Below, piece after piece: positions 42,939-52,228 of a DNA stretch of 64,000 bases (positions are counted from its first letter, which is position 1; the number at the start of each line of letters is the position of its first letter). A model generated the notes under the pieces. It had not been told where the DNA came from. It worked only from the letters and a program-made list of their open reading frames with translations, and did no database searches. A program made the position numbers and the translations under genes. Source of the stretch: G958296245 sp963664035 (lineage in GTDB: Bacteria; Chloroflexota; Dehalococcoidia; Lucifugimonadales; G958296245); assembly GCA_963664035.2 (NCBI GenBank), contig OY760867.2:496001-560000 (forward strand), in the 5' to 3' direction.

Positions 42939-44263
42939 GGCTTGGCAACCTCCGCCAGCGCTTCGGCGAAGCGGTCGATCTCTTCCTTGGTGTTCATCTC
43001 GGTGCAGCAGACGAGCATCCCGCTCGGCACGCGGTCGCTCACGTCGAGGCCGCCGATGATCCCGCGCTCCAGGAGGGCTTCGTTGATCTCGGCGACGGGC
43101 CTTGGGCACCGGACGACGAACTCCCGGAAGTACCTTCCGGTAAGCGGGAGGGAGTAACCGGGTATCTTCTCTACGAGGGAGGCGGCGTAGTGGGCCTTGT
43201 GGTAGCAGAGCTCGGCGACGCGGCGGAGGCCCTGCCTGCCGAGGGAAGACATGTACAGGGTGGTCATCAAGGCTATCAGCCCGACGGCGGTGCATATGTT
43301 GGACGTGGCCCTCTCGCGCCGGATGTGCTGCTCCCTGGTCTGGAGGGTGAGGACGTAGCCGTCGCGGCCTCGCGTGTCCATGGTCTTGCCGACGACGCGG
43401 CCCGGCATCTGCCTGACGTACTTCTGCTTGCAGGCGAATATGCCGACGTAGGGGCCGCCGAAGGTGGGCGCGACGCCTATGGTCTGGCCCTCGGCGACCA
43501 CTATGTCGGCGTCGTAGTCGCCGGGCGGTCGGAACATGCCGAGGGAGGTCAGGTCGGCGGCCGCGACGAACAGGGCGCCCGCGGAGTGGGCGCCCGCGGC
43601 CATCGCGTCCACGTCCTCGAAGTAGCCGAAGAAGTTGGGCTGCTGTACGAGCAGGCAGGCGGTCCCGGAGTCGATCTGGGCGGAGCCTGGGGCGAGGGTG
43701 TCTATGGCGATTCCCTGGGAGTCGAGGAAGGTGTGCAGGACCTGGCGGTATGCGGGGGAGACGGTGTCGAGCACGGCGACCCTATCGCGCCGCGTGACCC
43801 TGGCGGCCATGAGCGCGGCCTCGGCCATGGAGGTGGCTCCGTCGTACATGCCGGCGTTGGCGACCTCCATGCCTGTCAGCTGGCAGACCAGCGACTGGAA
43901 CTCGTAGTGGGCCTGCAGGGTGCCCTGGGATACCTCGGGCTGGTAGGGGGTGTAGGCGGTCATGAACTCGCTGCGGGTGGCCACGGAGCGGACTATGGCC
44001 GGTATGAAGTGCCTGTAGGACCCTGCGCCGAGGAAGCAGGCGTAGTCGCCTGGGACTGCGTTCCACTCGGCCATGGCGCCGATCTCGCGCCTCAGCTCCA
44101 ACTCGGAGGTCGGAGGCGGCAGATCCATGGGCGGGTCCAGGTGCTCGGCGGGGATGTCGGCGACGAGGTCGTCGAAGGAGCGCACGCCGATGGCGTCGAG
44201 CATCCGCTGCCGGTCGTCGTCGGTGTTGGGCGTGTAGGGTGATGTGAAGCGGCCGTTATCCAT
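42935..44263 (-). CDS. gcvPA: Glycine dehydrogenase (decarboxylating) subunit 1
   Basis: The protein has 442 residues. Family blocks include FLGAGSYRHFIPAIV, YTPYQPEVSQGTLQ and GMYDGATSMAEAALMA. It forms the heteromeric P protein with gcvPB. The ATG lies 28 bases after gcvH. No lpd gene for the L protein is present in the window. Confidence 0.95.
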   Translation of the reverse strand: MDNGRFTSPYTPNTDDDRQRMLDAIGVRSFDDLVADIPAEHLDPPMDLPPPTSELELRREIGAMAEWNAVPGDYACFLGAGSYRHFIPAIVRSVATRSEFMTAYTPYQPEVSQGTLQAHYEFQSLVCQLTGMEVANAGMYDGATSMAEAALMAARVTRRDRVAVLDTVSPAYRQVLHTFLDSQGIAIDTLAPGSAQIDSGTACLLVQQPNFFGYFEDVDAMAAGAHSAGALFVAAADLTSLGMFRPPGDYDADIVVAEGQTIGVAPTFGGPYVGIFACKQKYVRQMPGRVVGKTMDTRGRDGYVLTLQTREQHIRRERATSNICTAVGLIALMTTLYMSSLGRQGLRRVAELCYHKAHYAASLVEKIPGYSLPLTGRYFREFVVRCPRPVAEINEALLERGIIGGLDVSDRVPSGMLVCCTEMNTKEEIDRFAEALAEVAKP

Positions 44264-44291
44264 CGTGAAGCGTAGCGCCGGGGCGCGGCCC

Positions 44292-44681
44292 TCAGTGCGC
44301 CTCGGAAGCCAGAAGCTGGTCGTACTCGTCGGCGGTCATCAGGTTGTCGAGCTCCGCCTCGTCGTCCACCTCGACCTTGAGGAGCCAGCCGTCGCCGTAG
44401 GGAGAGTCGTTGACGACCTCGGGGGTATCGACGACGGCCTGGTTGACCTCGGCGACCCTGCCGCTAACGGGCGAGTATAGCTCGGAGACGGCCTTCACGG
44501 ACTCGACCTCGCCGAACTGGGCGTCCTGGGTGAGCCGGTCGCCCTCGCCCGGCAACTCGAGGTAGACGATGTCGCCGAGGCTCTCGACCGCGAAGGCGGT
44601 GATGCCGACGGCGCATAGGGCGCCGGGCTCGACGCGTACCCACTCGTGCTCTTTGGTGTATCTGAGATCGGCTGGATTCAC
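44292..44681 (-). CDS. gcvH: Glycine cleavage system H protein
   Basis: The protein has 129 residues from a GTG with GGAGAAG upstream. The lipoylated lysine is K63 in VESVKAVSELYSPVSG, the standard hairpin. It shuttles the aminomethyl group between P and T proteins. Order in the run is LLM flavoprotein, gcvT, gcvH, gcvPA, gcvPB. Confidence 0.95.
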   Translation of the reverse strand: MNPADLRYTKEHEWVRVEPGALCAVGITAFAVESLGDIVYLELPGEGDRLTQDAQFGEVESVKAVSELYSPVSGRVAEVNQAVVDTPEVVNDSPYGDGWLLKVEVDDEAELDNLMTADEYDQLLASEAH

Positions 44682-44728
44682 AGGTCTTCTCCGAGAAGTC
44701 GATAGTGGACGATACCGCCCCGGCCCGT

Positions 44729-45847
44729 TCAGCCGATGGGCGCCAGTATGGGCACCTGCCGCTCGGCGTAGAATGGGAGCATGGCCACTTCGGCCTCCGC
44801 CTGGCGTCCGCGAATATCTATGTCCAGGCGGGTACCGGGCTCCCCGATGCCTTTCCGAACATAGCCCATGCCTATGGCCCTGTCAAGCGTGGGGGAGAAG
44901 CTGCCGCTGGTGACGACGCCCACGCGCTCGCCGTCGGACGTGATGTCGTAGCCGTGGCGGGCGATGCCCCGGCCGACCATCTCGAAGCCGACCAGGGTGC
45001 GCTTGGGGCCTTCTTCGCGGATGCGGGCCAGGGCTTCCCTGGCGACGTACCCCTCGCGGTCGATGTCGACGAACCGGTCGAGCCCGGCCTCGAATGGATT
45101 TACGTCGGCGTCGATGTCGTTGCCATGGAGCGGCAGGCCTGCCTCCAGGCGCAGAACGTCCCTGGCGCCGAGGCCGCACGGCGCGGCGCCGGCGTCGATC
45201 AGCGCCCTCCATATCCTCGGGGCGTCGACGACGGGGACCATCAGCTCGAAGCCGTCCTCGCCGGTGTAGCCGGTACGGGCGACGATGCACGGCGCTCCGG
45301 CGACCTCGGTCTGCACCGCCCTGAACAGGCGGAGGGACGACAGGTCGTGGTCGGTCAGGCGGGAGAGGATCATCTGCGCGGCGGGGCCTTGGTGCGCGAT
45401 CATCGCGAGCTCGTCGGTGACGACCTGGATGTCCGCGTCGTCGGAGCTCCTGCGCCAGCGGCGGACCCACGCCTCGACCGCGTCCGCGTTGGAGGCGTTG
45501 GGTACGAGGACGTAGCGCCGCCTGCCGAGGCGGTAGACGATGGCGTCGTCGATTATGCCGCCCTGCTCGTTGCATATCAGGACGTAGCGCGCCCTCCGCA
45601 GCCTGAGCTTTGGGACGGAGGTGCTGAGCACGCGGTCCAGCAGGGCGGCGGCGTCTCGGCCTTCTATTGAGATGCGGCCCATGTGGGAGACGTCGAAGAG
45701 GCCGGAGGCGGTGCGGACGGCCCTGGCCTCCGCCAGGATGCTTTCGTACTGGACGGGCATCTCCCAGCCCGCGAAGGGGACCATGCGCCCGCCGGCGGCG
45801 ACGTGGTTATCGTACAGGGGGGTCCTTCTGAGGGTTTCGCCGGCCAT
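44729..45847 (-). CDS. gcvT: Aminomethyltransferase (glycine cleavage T protein)
   Basis: The protein has 372 residues. Markers are PFAGWEMPVQY, FDVSHMGRI (the conserved catalytic-region aspartate lies in the first part), and RTGYTGEDGFELMVP. It moves the methylene group to tetrahydrofolate and releases ammonia. It starts 6 bases after the LLM flavoprotein stop, so the two are translated together. Confidence 0.95.
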   Translation of the reverse strand: MAGETLRRTPLYDNHVAAGGRMVPFAGWEMPVQYESILAEARAVRTASGLFDVSHMGRISIEGRDAAALLDRVLSTSVPKLRLRRARYVLICNEQGGIIDDAIVYRLGRRRYVLVPNASNADAVEAWVRRWRRSSDDADIQVVTDELAMIAHQGPAAQMILSRLTDHDLSSLRLFRAVQTEVAGAPCIVARTGYTGEDGFELMVPVVDAPRIWRALIDAGAAPCGLGARDVLRLEAGLPLHGNDIDADVNPFEAGLDRFVDIDREGYVAREALARIREEGPKRTLVGFEMVGRGIARHGYDITSDGERVGVVTSGSFSPTLDRAIGMGYVRKGIGEPGTRLDIDIRGRQAEAEVAMLPFYAERQVPILAPIG

Positions 45848-45853
45848 GATCCT

Positions 45854-46738
45854 CTAACCTGCCTGGTCCGCCCATGCGTCGGCGGCTTGCTTGAAGCGGC
45901 GGAGGGCGTCCACGTGGCCGGCGGGCGTGGAGAGCCCCGCGCCCATCGTGTTCACGGAGAGGTGGGTGGCGCCCGCGTCCTTCCAGCGCGCAAGCTCGTC
46001 GGCCCATGACTCGGGGCCGCCCCGCGCGGCGCTGGCGCGGCCGTCTATGCCTATCTCGGCGGGGTCGCGGCCGGCCTCGCGGGCGTAGCGCCTCAGGGCG
46101 GCGAGCATCTCCTCCAGCTCATCGCCCGGGCCGTGCTGCGGGAACCAGCCGTCGCCCGTCGCGGCTATGCGCCTGAGCACGTTGTCATGGGTGCCGCCGA
46201 ACCATATCGGGATGGGGCGCTGCACCGGCAGCGGGTTCAGCCCGGCGTCGGTGATCGTGTGCCAGCGGCCCTCGTAGGTGACAAGCTCATTGGTCCAGAG
46301 GGCGCGCATGACCTCGATCTGCTCCTCGGACCGGCGTCCGCGGTTGTGGAAGTCCTCGCCAAGGGCCTCGTACTCCACGCGGTTCCAGCCGATGCCGATT
46401 CCCAGGCGCAGCCGGCCCCCGGTCAGCACGTCGACCTCGGCCGCCTGCTTGGCGATGAGCGCGGCCTGGCGCTGCGGGGTTATCAGGATGCCGGTCACGA
46501 GCTCGATGCGCCGGGTGACGGCGGCGAGGTAGCCGAAGAGCACCATCGGCTCGTGGAACATGTCGGTGTGCCGGTACGATCCGCTCCAGCCCGGGCGGCT
46601 GCCGGCGTTGGCGCCCAGCACGTGGTCGTAGACGAGCAGGTGCTCGTAGCCCATCTCCTCGACGGCCTGGGCGTAGTCCCTGACGGCCATCGGATCGGCG
46701 CCGATCTCGGTCTGCGGGAAGACCACTCCAATACGCAT
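45854..46738 (-). CDS. LLM-class flavin/F420-dependent oxidoreductase
   Basis: The protein has 294 residues. It is a luciferase-like TIM barrel: MRIGVVFPQTEIGADP, YEHLLVYDHVLGANAG, VTGILITPQRQAALIAKQAAEVD and GRLRLGIGIGW. Whether it uses FMN or F420 cannot be told. A TATAAT lies 7 bases before the ATG at 46738, so the message may be leaderless; a second ATG three codons upstream would fall inside the -10 region. It is the first gene of the glycine cleavage run. Confidence 0.88.
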   Translation of the reverse strand: MRIGVVFPQTEIGADPMAVRDYAQAVEEMGYEHLLVYDHVLGANAGSRPGWSGSYRHTDMFHEPMVLFGYLAAVTRRIELVTGILITPQRQAALIAKQAAEVDVLTGGRLRLGIGIGWNRVEYEALGEDFHNRGRRSEEQIEVMRALWTNELVTYEGRWHTITDAGLNPLPVQRPIPIWFGGTHDNVLRRIAATGDGWFPQHGPGDELEEMLAALRRYAREAGRDPAEIGIDGRASAARGGPESWADELARWKDAGATHLSVNTMGAGLSTPAGHVDALRRFKQAADAWADQAG

Positions 46739-46769
46739 GGCCCCCATTATACTCTACGACGCCGGGGCC

Positions 46770-47618
46770 TTACAGGGCGCCGCTCCAGGCGAGGCCGCGC
46801 CATACGAGCAGGACGCCGATTGCCAGCAGCACGACGCCCATTGCGCCCACCAGCCTGAAGAGGTCGACGCGGCCCGTGAGCTGCGCGCCGAGGTAGCTGC
46901 CGATCATGGCGGTGGCGCTCATCATCGCGGCCATCGGGTAGTCGACGTTGCCCTGGGAGACGTGGCCGATCCAGCCCATCGCTCCCATCGCGAAGCCGAT
47001 GAGCAGGTTCGTGCCGGCCGCGGTCCTGGGGTCTATTCCCATTACGCGGATCATGGCGGGCAGGCGCATCGAGCCGAGTATCAGGCCCACTGCGCCGCCG
47101 ATCAGCCCTACCGCCAGGCCGATCGCGGAGCCGGCAAGCCCCCTTGGGGTCCTGAGGGACAGCGACGGGTCTGCCGCCGCTCCGCCGGACCCGCTCCCGT
47201 CCGGGGCGTTCTCGACGCGGAACTTTTGCAGCAGCTCCACCCCCTGCCAGAAGACGAGGACGCCCACGGCCACCACGAGCAGGGCGTCCGGCGCCCAACG
47301 GCTGGCGAAGCCGCCTATGAAGGCGCCGACCATGCTCGGTATGCCCATGACCGCGGCGAGCCTCCACGCGACGCGGCCTTCCTGCAGGTGGCGTATCGAT
47401 CCGAGGAGGGCGCTGGAGGTGCTGACGATGATGTTGGTGCCGCCGGCGAGGGAGGGGGCGGCGCCCAGTAGCAGCAGCGCGGGCAGGCGCATGGTGCCCA
47501 GGGCGAGGCCCACGAAGCCGCCGAGTATGCCCACCGCGAAGGAGATCAGCGTGAGCAGGACGGCCTTCCAGAGCAGGACGTCCGACGGTAGGCCGTATGC
47601 CTCGAGTGGCGACGTCAT
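46770..47618 (-). CDS. Sulfite exporter TauE/SafE family membrane protein
   Basis: The protein has 282 residues made of two similar halves: VGILGGFVGLALGTMRLPALLLLG and VGLIGGAVGLILGSMRLPAMIRVMG, followed in each by AGGTN or AGTN. About eight membrane helices. Members export sulfite, sulfoacetate or other anions; the substrate is not evident. It is the last gene behind MoxR, DUF58 and DUF4129, 8 bases after the latter. Confidence 0.88.
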   Translation of the reverse strand: MTSPLEAYGLPSDVLLWKAVLLTLISFAVGILGGFVGLALGTMRLPALLLLGAAPSLAGGTNIIVSTSSALLGSIRHLQEGRVAWRLAAVMGIPSMVGAFIGGFASRWAPDALLVVAVGVLVFWQGVELLQKFRVENAPDGSGSGGAAADPSLSLRTPRGLAGSAIGLAVGLIGGAVGLILGSMRLPAMIRVMGIDPRTAAGTNLLIGFAMGAMGWIGHVSQGNVDYPMAAMMSATAMIGSYLGAQLTGRVDLFRLVGAMGVVLLAIGVLLVWRGLAWSGAL

Positions 47619-47626
47619 GGCCTATC

Positions 47627-49030
47627 TCAGGTGGTGGTCGCCGCGCCGCCGGACGTGACGCCGCGCAGGAACGCGAGGTCGCGCTCCGACGGCGGCAGGT
47701 TGCCGTAGCAGGCCCGGTTGAACGCGGCGGTGGCCCTCTCCGCCAGCCCCGGCTCGAAGAGCGGCCTCAGCCTGCTCTCGAACTCCAGGGGAGACTCGGA
47801 CTCCTGGCGGCGCACGCCCCTGCGCTCGGCCTCGCCCAGCAGGCGGTAGTATATCTCGAACGCCTCCACGACGCCCGGCTCGCCGTCCGGCGGGCGTAAC
47901 GGCTTGCGCACCCTGCGCCGCCTCAGGCGCTCGGGCAGCAGGTCGAAGAGCAGCTTCGCGGCGTCCATGAGGGGGTCGCTTCCCTCCCTGACCGACTGCC
48001 GTGCTCCCTCCGGGTACTCGTAGCGCCCTCTCTTCCTGCGGCGGAATGCCCGCGCCAGGAAGAATAGGCCCACGACGACGACGACTATGAGGACGGCTAT
48101 CCCCGCGATCTGGAAGAACCGACCTATGGCAGGATTCCTCTCCTCCTCTTCCATCTGCTCCACGTCGGGAGGGGCGACGTTGATGCCCTCGGTCACCTGG
48201 CGCTGCAGGTCGGACTGCAGGAGGTTGAGTATGGTGTTGAAGAGCCAGTCGACCGCGGCGACGACGGGGTATAGCAGGGTCGATAGCGCCGGCGCGATGA
48301 CGTTCTCGACGGCGAACCCTATCGCGGCCCTGGACGCGTCGGTCACGAAGGGCAGCACGGTGTTCTCCACGAGGCCGGCGATGAGGCCGACCAGGAGCAC
48401 TCCGAGGACGAGGGCGCCGATCACCTTGGGCCAGGTCGCGCGCTTCGCCGCCTCCTCGGACGGGGACGAAAGGTGGCTCACCGCCAGGCCGGCGAGGGAC
48501 GAGGCCGTGAAGATGAAGAGCACGGGGTAGACGTTCAGGTCGGCCGGGAGCGCGGCGTCGGCTATCGCCGCCGCGGCCAGCGCCACGACGCCGATCTTGA
48601 AGCTGGTCTCCAGCGTCTCCTCGGGGCTGTCGCTCGCGGCGACGCGGCCGCCTCGCCACCAGAGCCCGACGGCCATGGCAGCCGCGATCGCGGCCCTGAT
48701 CCAGTATCCCTCCGAGTCGGGCTCCCCGCTCAGGCTGCCGGCCCAGCCGAGGTCGAGGCCCGCCGAGAACTGGCTGGCCAGCACGAGGTACACCACCACT
48801 ACGCCGGCGAGCATCTGCACGACGTAGGCCCACAGCGTCGGGATGATGAGCGCCTGCAGCCCGCGCGACACGACGAGGGAGCTCGCCAGCAGGGTCAGCA
48901 CCGCGAACCAGTCGAGCGGGTTGGAGCCGAGCTGGGCGGGCAGCGCCGCGACGCCGAGGATGGCGTATAGCCATGCGCTCTCGGAGACGACTATGGCCGC
49001 CAGCACCCACTTATCTTGGGCCGAACTCAC
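47627..49030 (-). CDS. Membrane protein with C-terminal DUF4129 domain
   Basis: The protein has 467 residues from a GTG behind GGAGGAGG. The N-terminal half has at least seven hydrophobic helices; one further helix (AVLIVVVVVGLFFLARAF) precedes the cytoplasmic C-terminal domain with VVEAFEIYYRLLGEAERRGVRRQESESPLEF, the DUF4129 signature. Such proteins usually occur with DUF58 and MoxR, often next to a transglutaminase-like protease that is not seen here. Its start overlaps the DUF58 end by 20 bases. Confidence 0.8.
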   Translation of the reverse strand: MSSAQDKWVLAAIVVSESAWLYAILGVAALPAQLGSNPLDWFAVLTLLASSLVVSRGLQALIIPTLWAYVVQMLAGVVVVYLVLASQFSAGLDLGWAGSLSGEPDSEGYWIRAAIAAAMAVGLWWRGGRVAASDSPEETLETSFKIGVVALAAAAIADAALPADLNVYPVLFIFTASSLAGLAVSHLSSPSEEAAKRATWPKVIGALVLGVLLVGLIAGLVENTVLPFVTDASRAAIGFAVENVIAPALSTLLYPVVAAVDWLFNTILNLLQSDLQRQVTEGINVAPPDVEQMEEEERNPAIGRFFQIAGIAVLIVVVVVGLFFLARAFRRRKRGRYEYPEGARQSVREGSDPLMDAAKLLFDLLPERLRRRRVRKPLRPPDGEPGVVEAFEIYYRLLGEAERRGVRRQESESPLEFESRLRPLFEPGLAERATAAFNRACYGNLPPSERDLAFLRGVTSGGAATTT

Positions 49031-50246
49031 TCGCCTCCTCCGCTCTGCGCAGGCGCGCCCCAAGCTCGTGTACTATGACCCCTTCCGGCATCTCCGGGCA
49101 CGCGCCCTCGGCCACGTACAGGAGGACGACCGGGTGGCCCCTTCTCCTCAGGGTCCCCACGACCGCGACCAGCTCGGGGTCGACCATGGCCGTTACTATG
49201 ACGAGGGTGGACCCCATCGGGAACCTGCGCGCGTGGTCGCCGAGGCGCTTGTGCATGGGCGACATGACCACGGGCGTTATGGTGGCCAGGGCTTCGAGAA
49301 TCACCGAGAGCCGGTCCGGCTCGGCGCCGGGCGGGATGATCATGGGCCGGTCGGCGCGTATGGCCGAGCCGTTGGAGAACAGCCCCAGCTCGTGCTTCTC
49401 GTCCGCCGCGTGGCTGGCGACCGACGCGGCGACCTTGATTACCCGCTCCAGGAGCGGCGACGAGTAGCCCCCCCAGTTGATAGGGTTCGTCTCTATGGCC
49501 ACCACGAGCACGATGGTGGTGGAAGAGCTTGGGTCGAAGACGCGGACCTGGAAGCGGCCCGCCCTGGCGCTGAGCTTCCAGTCCACCCACTTCAGGGGGT
49601 CGCCTCTCCGGTAGTCGCGCACCGTCGCGGGGCGGGACGTGTCCCGGTGTATGGGGAGGCCGCTGCGGGAGTCGCCTATCGGCCTGAGCGACGGGATGCC
49701 AAGCTCCGGCAGGGTCGTTACCTCCGGGTAGACGAGCAGGTCGTCCCTGTGGGGCACCGTCTTCTCGCTCGTGAAGAAGCCGAAGAGGTCGCCGCTCTCG
49801 ATGCGCGCCGGGCCGAGCCGGTAGTATCCCCTCGCGGTACACTTGAGCCGGTACTCCCACACCACCTTCTCGTACCAGCCCATGGAGGCCGAGAGCACCA
49901 GGGACATCGGCGTAGCCCCCACCTGCTCGCCCATGCGCCCGCCTTGGACCTCGACGTTGGGAGGGAAGCGGTCGTAGAGGCGCAGCCAGCCTAGGGGCAC
50001 GGGCTTGCGGTTGGTGACGCTGACGGTGATGGGCACCTCGTCGCCGACGAAGGCGCGGTTCCGGGCCAGGGTGCGCTCGTAGGTGACCTCCTCCAGCGAC
50101 AGCCTGCTCCAGAGCCAGGCGATGGAGCCGATGATCAGGCCGAGGATGCCGAAGCCGCCTATGAGCACCTGGCCCGCGAGTATGCCGGCCGCCACGAGGA
50201 CGGCAAAGAAGATGAGCCAGAGCTCGTGGCGGACGCGCCCGGCCAA
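49011..50246 (-). CDS. DUF58 domain-containing protein
   Basis: The protein has 411 residues from a TTG with GAAAGG upstream. Two N-terminal membrane helices are followed by a beta-sandwich stretch and the DUF58 signature SRPATVRDYRRGDPLKWVDWKLSAR. The rest resembles a von Willebrand A-type fold (TTIVLVVAIETNP). These proteins pair with MoxR ATPases, probably in assembly or chaperoning of envelope complexes. Confidence 0.9.
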   Translation of the reverse strand: MAGRVRHELWLIFFAVLVAAGILAGQVLIGGFGILGLIIGSIAWLWSRLSLEEVTYERTLARNRAFVGDEVPITVSVTNRKPVPLGWLRLYDRFPPNVEVQGGRMGEQVGATPMSLVLSASMGWYEKVVWEYRLKCTARGYYRLGPARIESGDLFGFFTSEKTVPHRDDLLVYPEVTTLPELGIPSLRPIGDSRSGLPIHRDTSRPATVRDYRRGDPLKWVDWKLSARAGRFQVRVFDPSSSTTIVLVVAIETNPINWGGYSSPLLERVIKVAASVASHAADEKHELGLFSNGSAIRADRPMIIPPGAEPDRLSVILEALATITPVVMSPMHKRLGDHARRFPMGSTLVIVTAMVDPELVAVVGTLRRRGHPVVLLYVAEGACPEMPEGVIVHELGARLRRAEEASEFGPR

Positions 50247-50249
50247 CGG

Positions 50250-51209
50250 CTACCTTTCGACCGGGACGGGGACCGCGGCGAGCAGGTCGGCCACGACGTC
50301 CTCGGTGGAGCGGCCGGTGAGGCGGGTGGTGGAGGTCGGTATGAGGCGGTGGGCGAGCACGGGGGCGGCCATCGCCTTCACGTCGTCCGGGGTGACGTAC
50401 TCGCGGTCCTGGATGGCGGCGCGGGCCTGCGACGCCTTGTAGAGGGCCATGACGGCCCTGGGGCTTGCGCCCAGGGCCAACGCCTCGTGGGAGCGCGTGG
50501 CCCGCGCCAGCGAGACCATGTACTGCCTCAATACCTCGTCGACGCGGACCTCCGTCACGGCGGCCTGGGCGCGCGCCAGCTCCTCGCCGTCGGTCACCGC
50601 CTCGACGCTCGGCGGCCCGGCGTCGCGCTCGAAGCGCAACAGGATGTCCGACTCCTCCTCCTCGGACGGGTATCCGAGCCGGATGCGGACCATGAACCTG
50701 TCGAGCTGCGCCTCGGGGAGGGGGAAGGTGCCCTCCATCTCTATGGGGTTCTGGGTAGCGAGCACCAGGAAGGGGCTCGGCAGGGGGCGGGTCTCGCCGT
50801 CGATGGTGGACTGGCCCTCCTGCATCGACTCGAGCAGGGCGGACTGCGTCCTGGGGGTCGCGCGGTTTATCTCGTCCGCGAGCAGCACCTGGCTGAAGAC
50901 CGGCCCGGGCTGAAACTCGAACTCGCCGGTCTTCTGGTTGTAGAAGCTGACGCCCAGCACGTCCGCGGGCATCAGGTCGGGAGTGAACTGGATGCGCTTG
51001 AAGGTGCAGCCGAGGACCTGGGCCAGCGTCCTGGCGAGGGTCGTCTTGCCTATGCCCGGCACGTCCTCGACCAGCACGTGGCCGCGGCAGAGCAGCGCGA
51101 TGAGCGCGAGGTCGATTACCTCGTCCTTGCCGACGATGACCCGCTGGACGCCGCCGCGCATCCGCGCGGCAAGCCTGTGTACTCCGGTTGCGTTCAGGGT
51201 TTCGATCAT
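50250..51209 (-). CDS. MoxR-family AAA+ ATPase
   Basis: The protein has 319 residues. Walker A is PGIGKTT (51-57) and Walker B LLADEINR (109-116), followed by ATQNPIEMEGTFPLPEAQLDRF with the sensor residues. MoxR ATPases act as chaperones for vWA/DUF58 partners, here the next gene. The ATG at 51209 is the first in a good homology position; a TTG 14 codons earlier is possible. Confidence 0.93.
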   Translation of the reverse strand: MIETLNATGVHRLAARMRGGVQRVIVGKDEVIDLALIALLCRGHVLVEDVPGIGKTTLARTLAQVLGCTFKRIQFTPDLMPADVLGVSFYNQKTGEFEFQPGPVFSQVLLADEINRATPRTQSALLESMQEGQSTIDGETRPLPSPFLVLATQNPIEMEGTFPLPEAQLDRFMVRIRLGYPSEEEESDILLRFERDAGPPSVEAVTDGEELARAQAAVTEVRVDEVLRQYMVSLARATRSHEALALGASPRAVMALYKASQARAAIQDREYVTPDDVKAMAAPVLAHRLIPTSTTRLTGRSTEDVVADLLAAVPVPVER

Positions 51210-51393
51210 GGGGTGGCGTAAGTCCTGGGTGTAAGGTGGGTTGGCAGTCAAGGGCTGTCCGCCAACCTAGGAATGATAGCACACCGCGCCGGTAGGCAGT
51301 CCGGGGCAGGCGGGTTGAGGCGGGTTGAGATATGGGGCCTAACGAGCGGCCGGGCCGATGAGGATAGCGAATTACGCGCTTTTCCTTGAAAAG

Positions 51394-51520
51394 TGTCTTA
51401 TTTTGTCTCTTTTCGTCTCATTCCAGCTATGGACCGTGAGACAGGGGGAGACGCGAACAAGGCAAAATGAGACGCGAAATAGACAGAATGAGACAGCGAA
51501 GAGACAGAATGAGACACGCG
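51394..51520. repeat. Motif cluster 3 (GTCTCATTtyG-type, both orientations)
   Basis: Left arm: TGTCTTATTTTG, TGTCTCTTTTCG, CGTCTCATTCC (51394-51425). Right arm, inverted: GCAAAATGAGACGCG (51462), GACAGAATGAGACAGCG (51482) and GACAGAATGAGACACGCG (51503). All share GTCTCATT, unlike clusters 1 and 2 where the two variable bases are mostly AA or CC. It occupies the 558-base gap between the divergent MoxR and DUF7662 genes, in which I see no other feature. Confidence 0.6.
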
Positions 51521-51768
51521 GTCGCTGCCGTGTCCGGGCCGGTTGTCAACGGACGAGGGCGCGGCATGGCCGGCCCCAGGCGCCTCAGCCCAGTATGTGT
51601 GCGGTGGTGCATGAGGGGAGTATAGCACGTGAGTTCTGCGAGTGACAAGGGGCGTAGTCGGCGGTCGGTCGGCCTGGCTGAATGAAACAGTTGGCTTGTG
51701 AGGCAGTTACTAATTAACTACAATGGGGGTTGCTATCCGAAGTATTGAAAAACAGGAGGATGGCCGTC

Positions 51769-52227
51769 ATGGCGATAGAACGGGGCCGGATGTACCGGCA
51801 GATGGCGATGCGGGGCAAGTACCGCAGGCTGTACTCGCATCTCTGCGCTCTCTCCGCCCAAGAGTGGAGGACCTCGTTCGGAGAGATCGAGTCGATCATA
51901 GGTTTCGAGCTGCCGCCATCCGCGCGTCTTCACCGGCCCTGGTGGGCAAACCAGGGCGTCGGCAACGGCCACAGCCAAGCGCTTGCCTGGAGTGTCGCCG
52001 GATGGGAGACGGCCGAGGTGGACATGGACTCCGAGACGCTGGTGCTAAGGCGGCGGAAGCGGCCGGAGGCCAGCCTCAGCCTCGACGAGGTGTGGCCCGT
52101 CCATCCCACGGCCGTGTGGCCTGAGGGGCTGAGCCTCAGGCGGGAGGACATGTACGAGGACGCTATAATCGCCGTGGCTCTGACCGTGTTCGTGGTGCTA
52201 TTGGCCATACAGGCCAGGGGTATATAG
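51769..52227 (+). CDS. DUF7662-like protein with C-terminal membrane helix
   Basis: The protein has 152 residues, from the ATG 9 bases after AGGAGG. The middle part, YRRLYSHLCALSAQEWRTSF and FELPPSARLHRPWWANQG, then AWSVAGWETAEVD, has the spacing of the DUF7662 family found in many mobile or regulatory contexts. A hydrophobic helix (AIIAVALTVFVVLLAIQA) ends the chain. The function is unknown. DUF805 follows immediately. Confidence 0.65.
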   Translation: MAIERGRMYRQMAMRGKYRRLYSHLCALSAQEWRTSFGEIESIIGFELPPSARLHRPWWANQGVGNGHSQALAWSVAGWETAEVDMDSETLVLRRRKRPEASLSLDEVWPVHPTAVWPEGLSLRREDMYEDAIIAVALTVFVVLLAIQARGI

Positions 52228-52228
52228 T

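Noticed and set aside
42939..43295. N-terminal extension of gcvPB
   Set aside because: The extension is Arg/Pro-rich, overlaps gcvPA, and the ATGA overlap at 42935-42938 gives the natural start.
51394..51520. CRISPR array
   Set aside because: The repeated motifs are short, degenerate, partly inverted and not separated by unique spacers of constant length; no cas gene is present.
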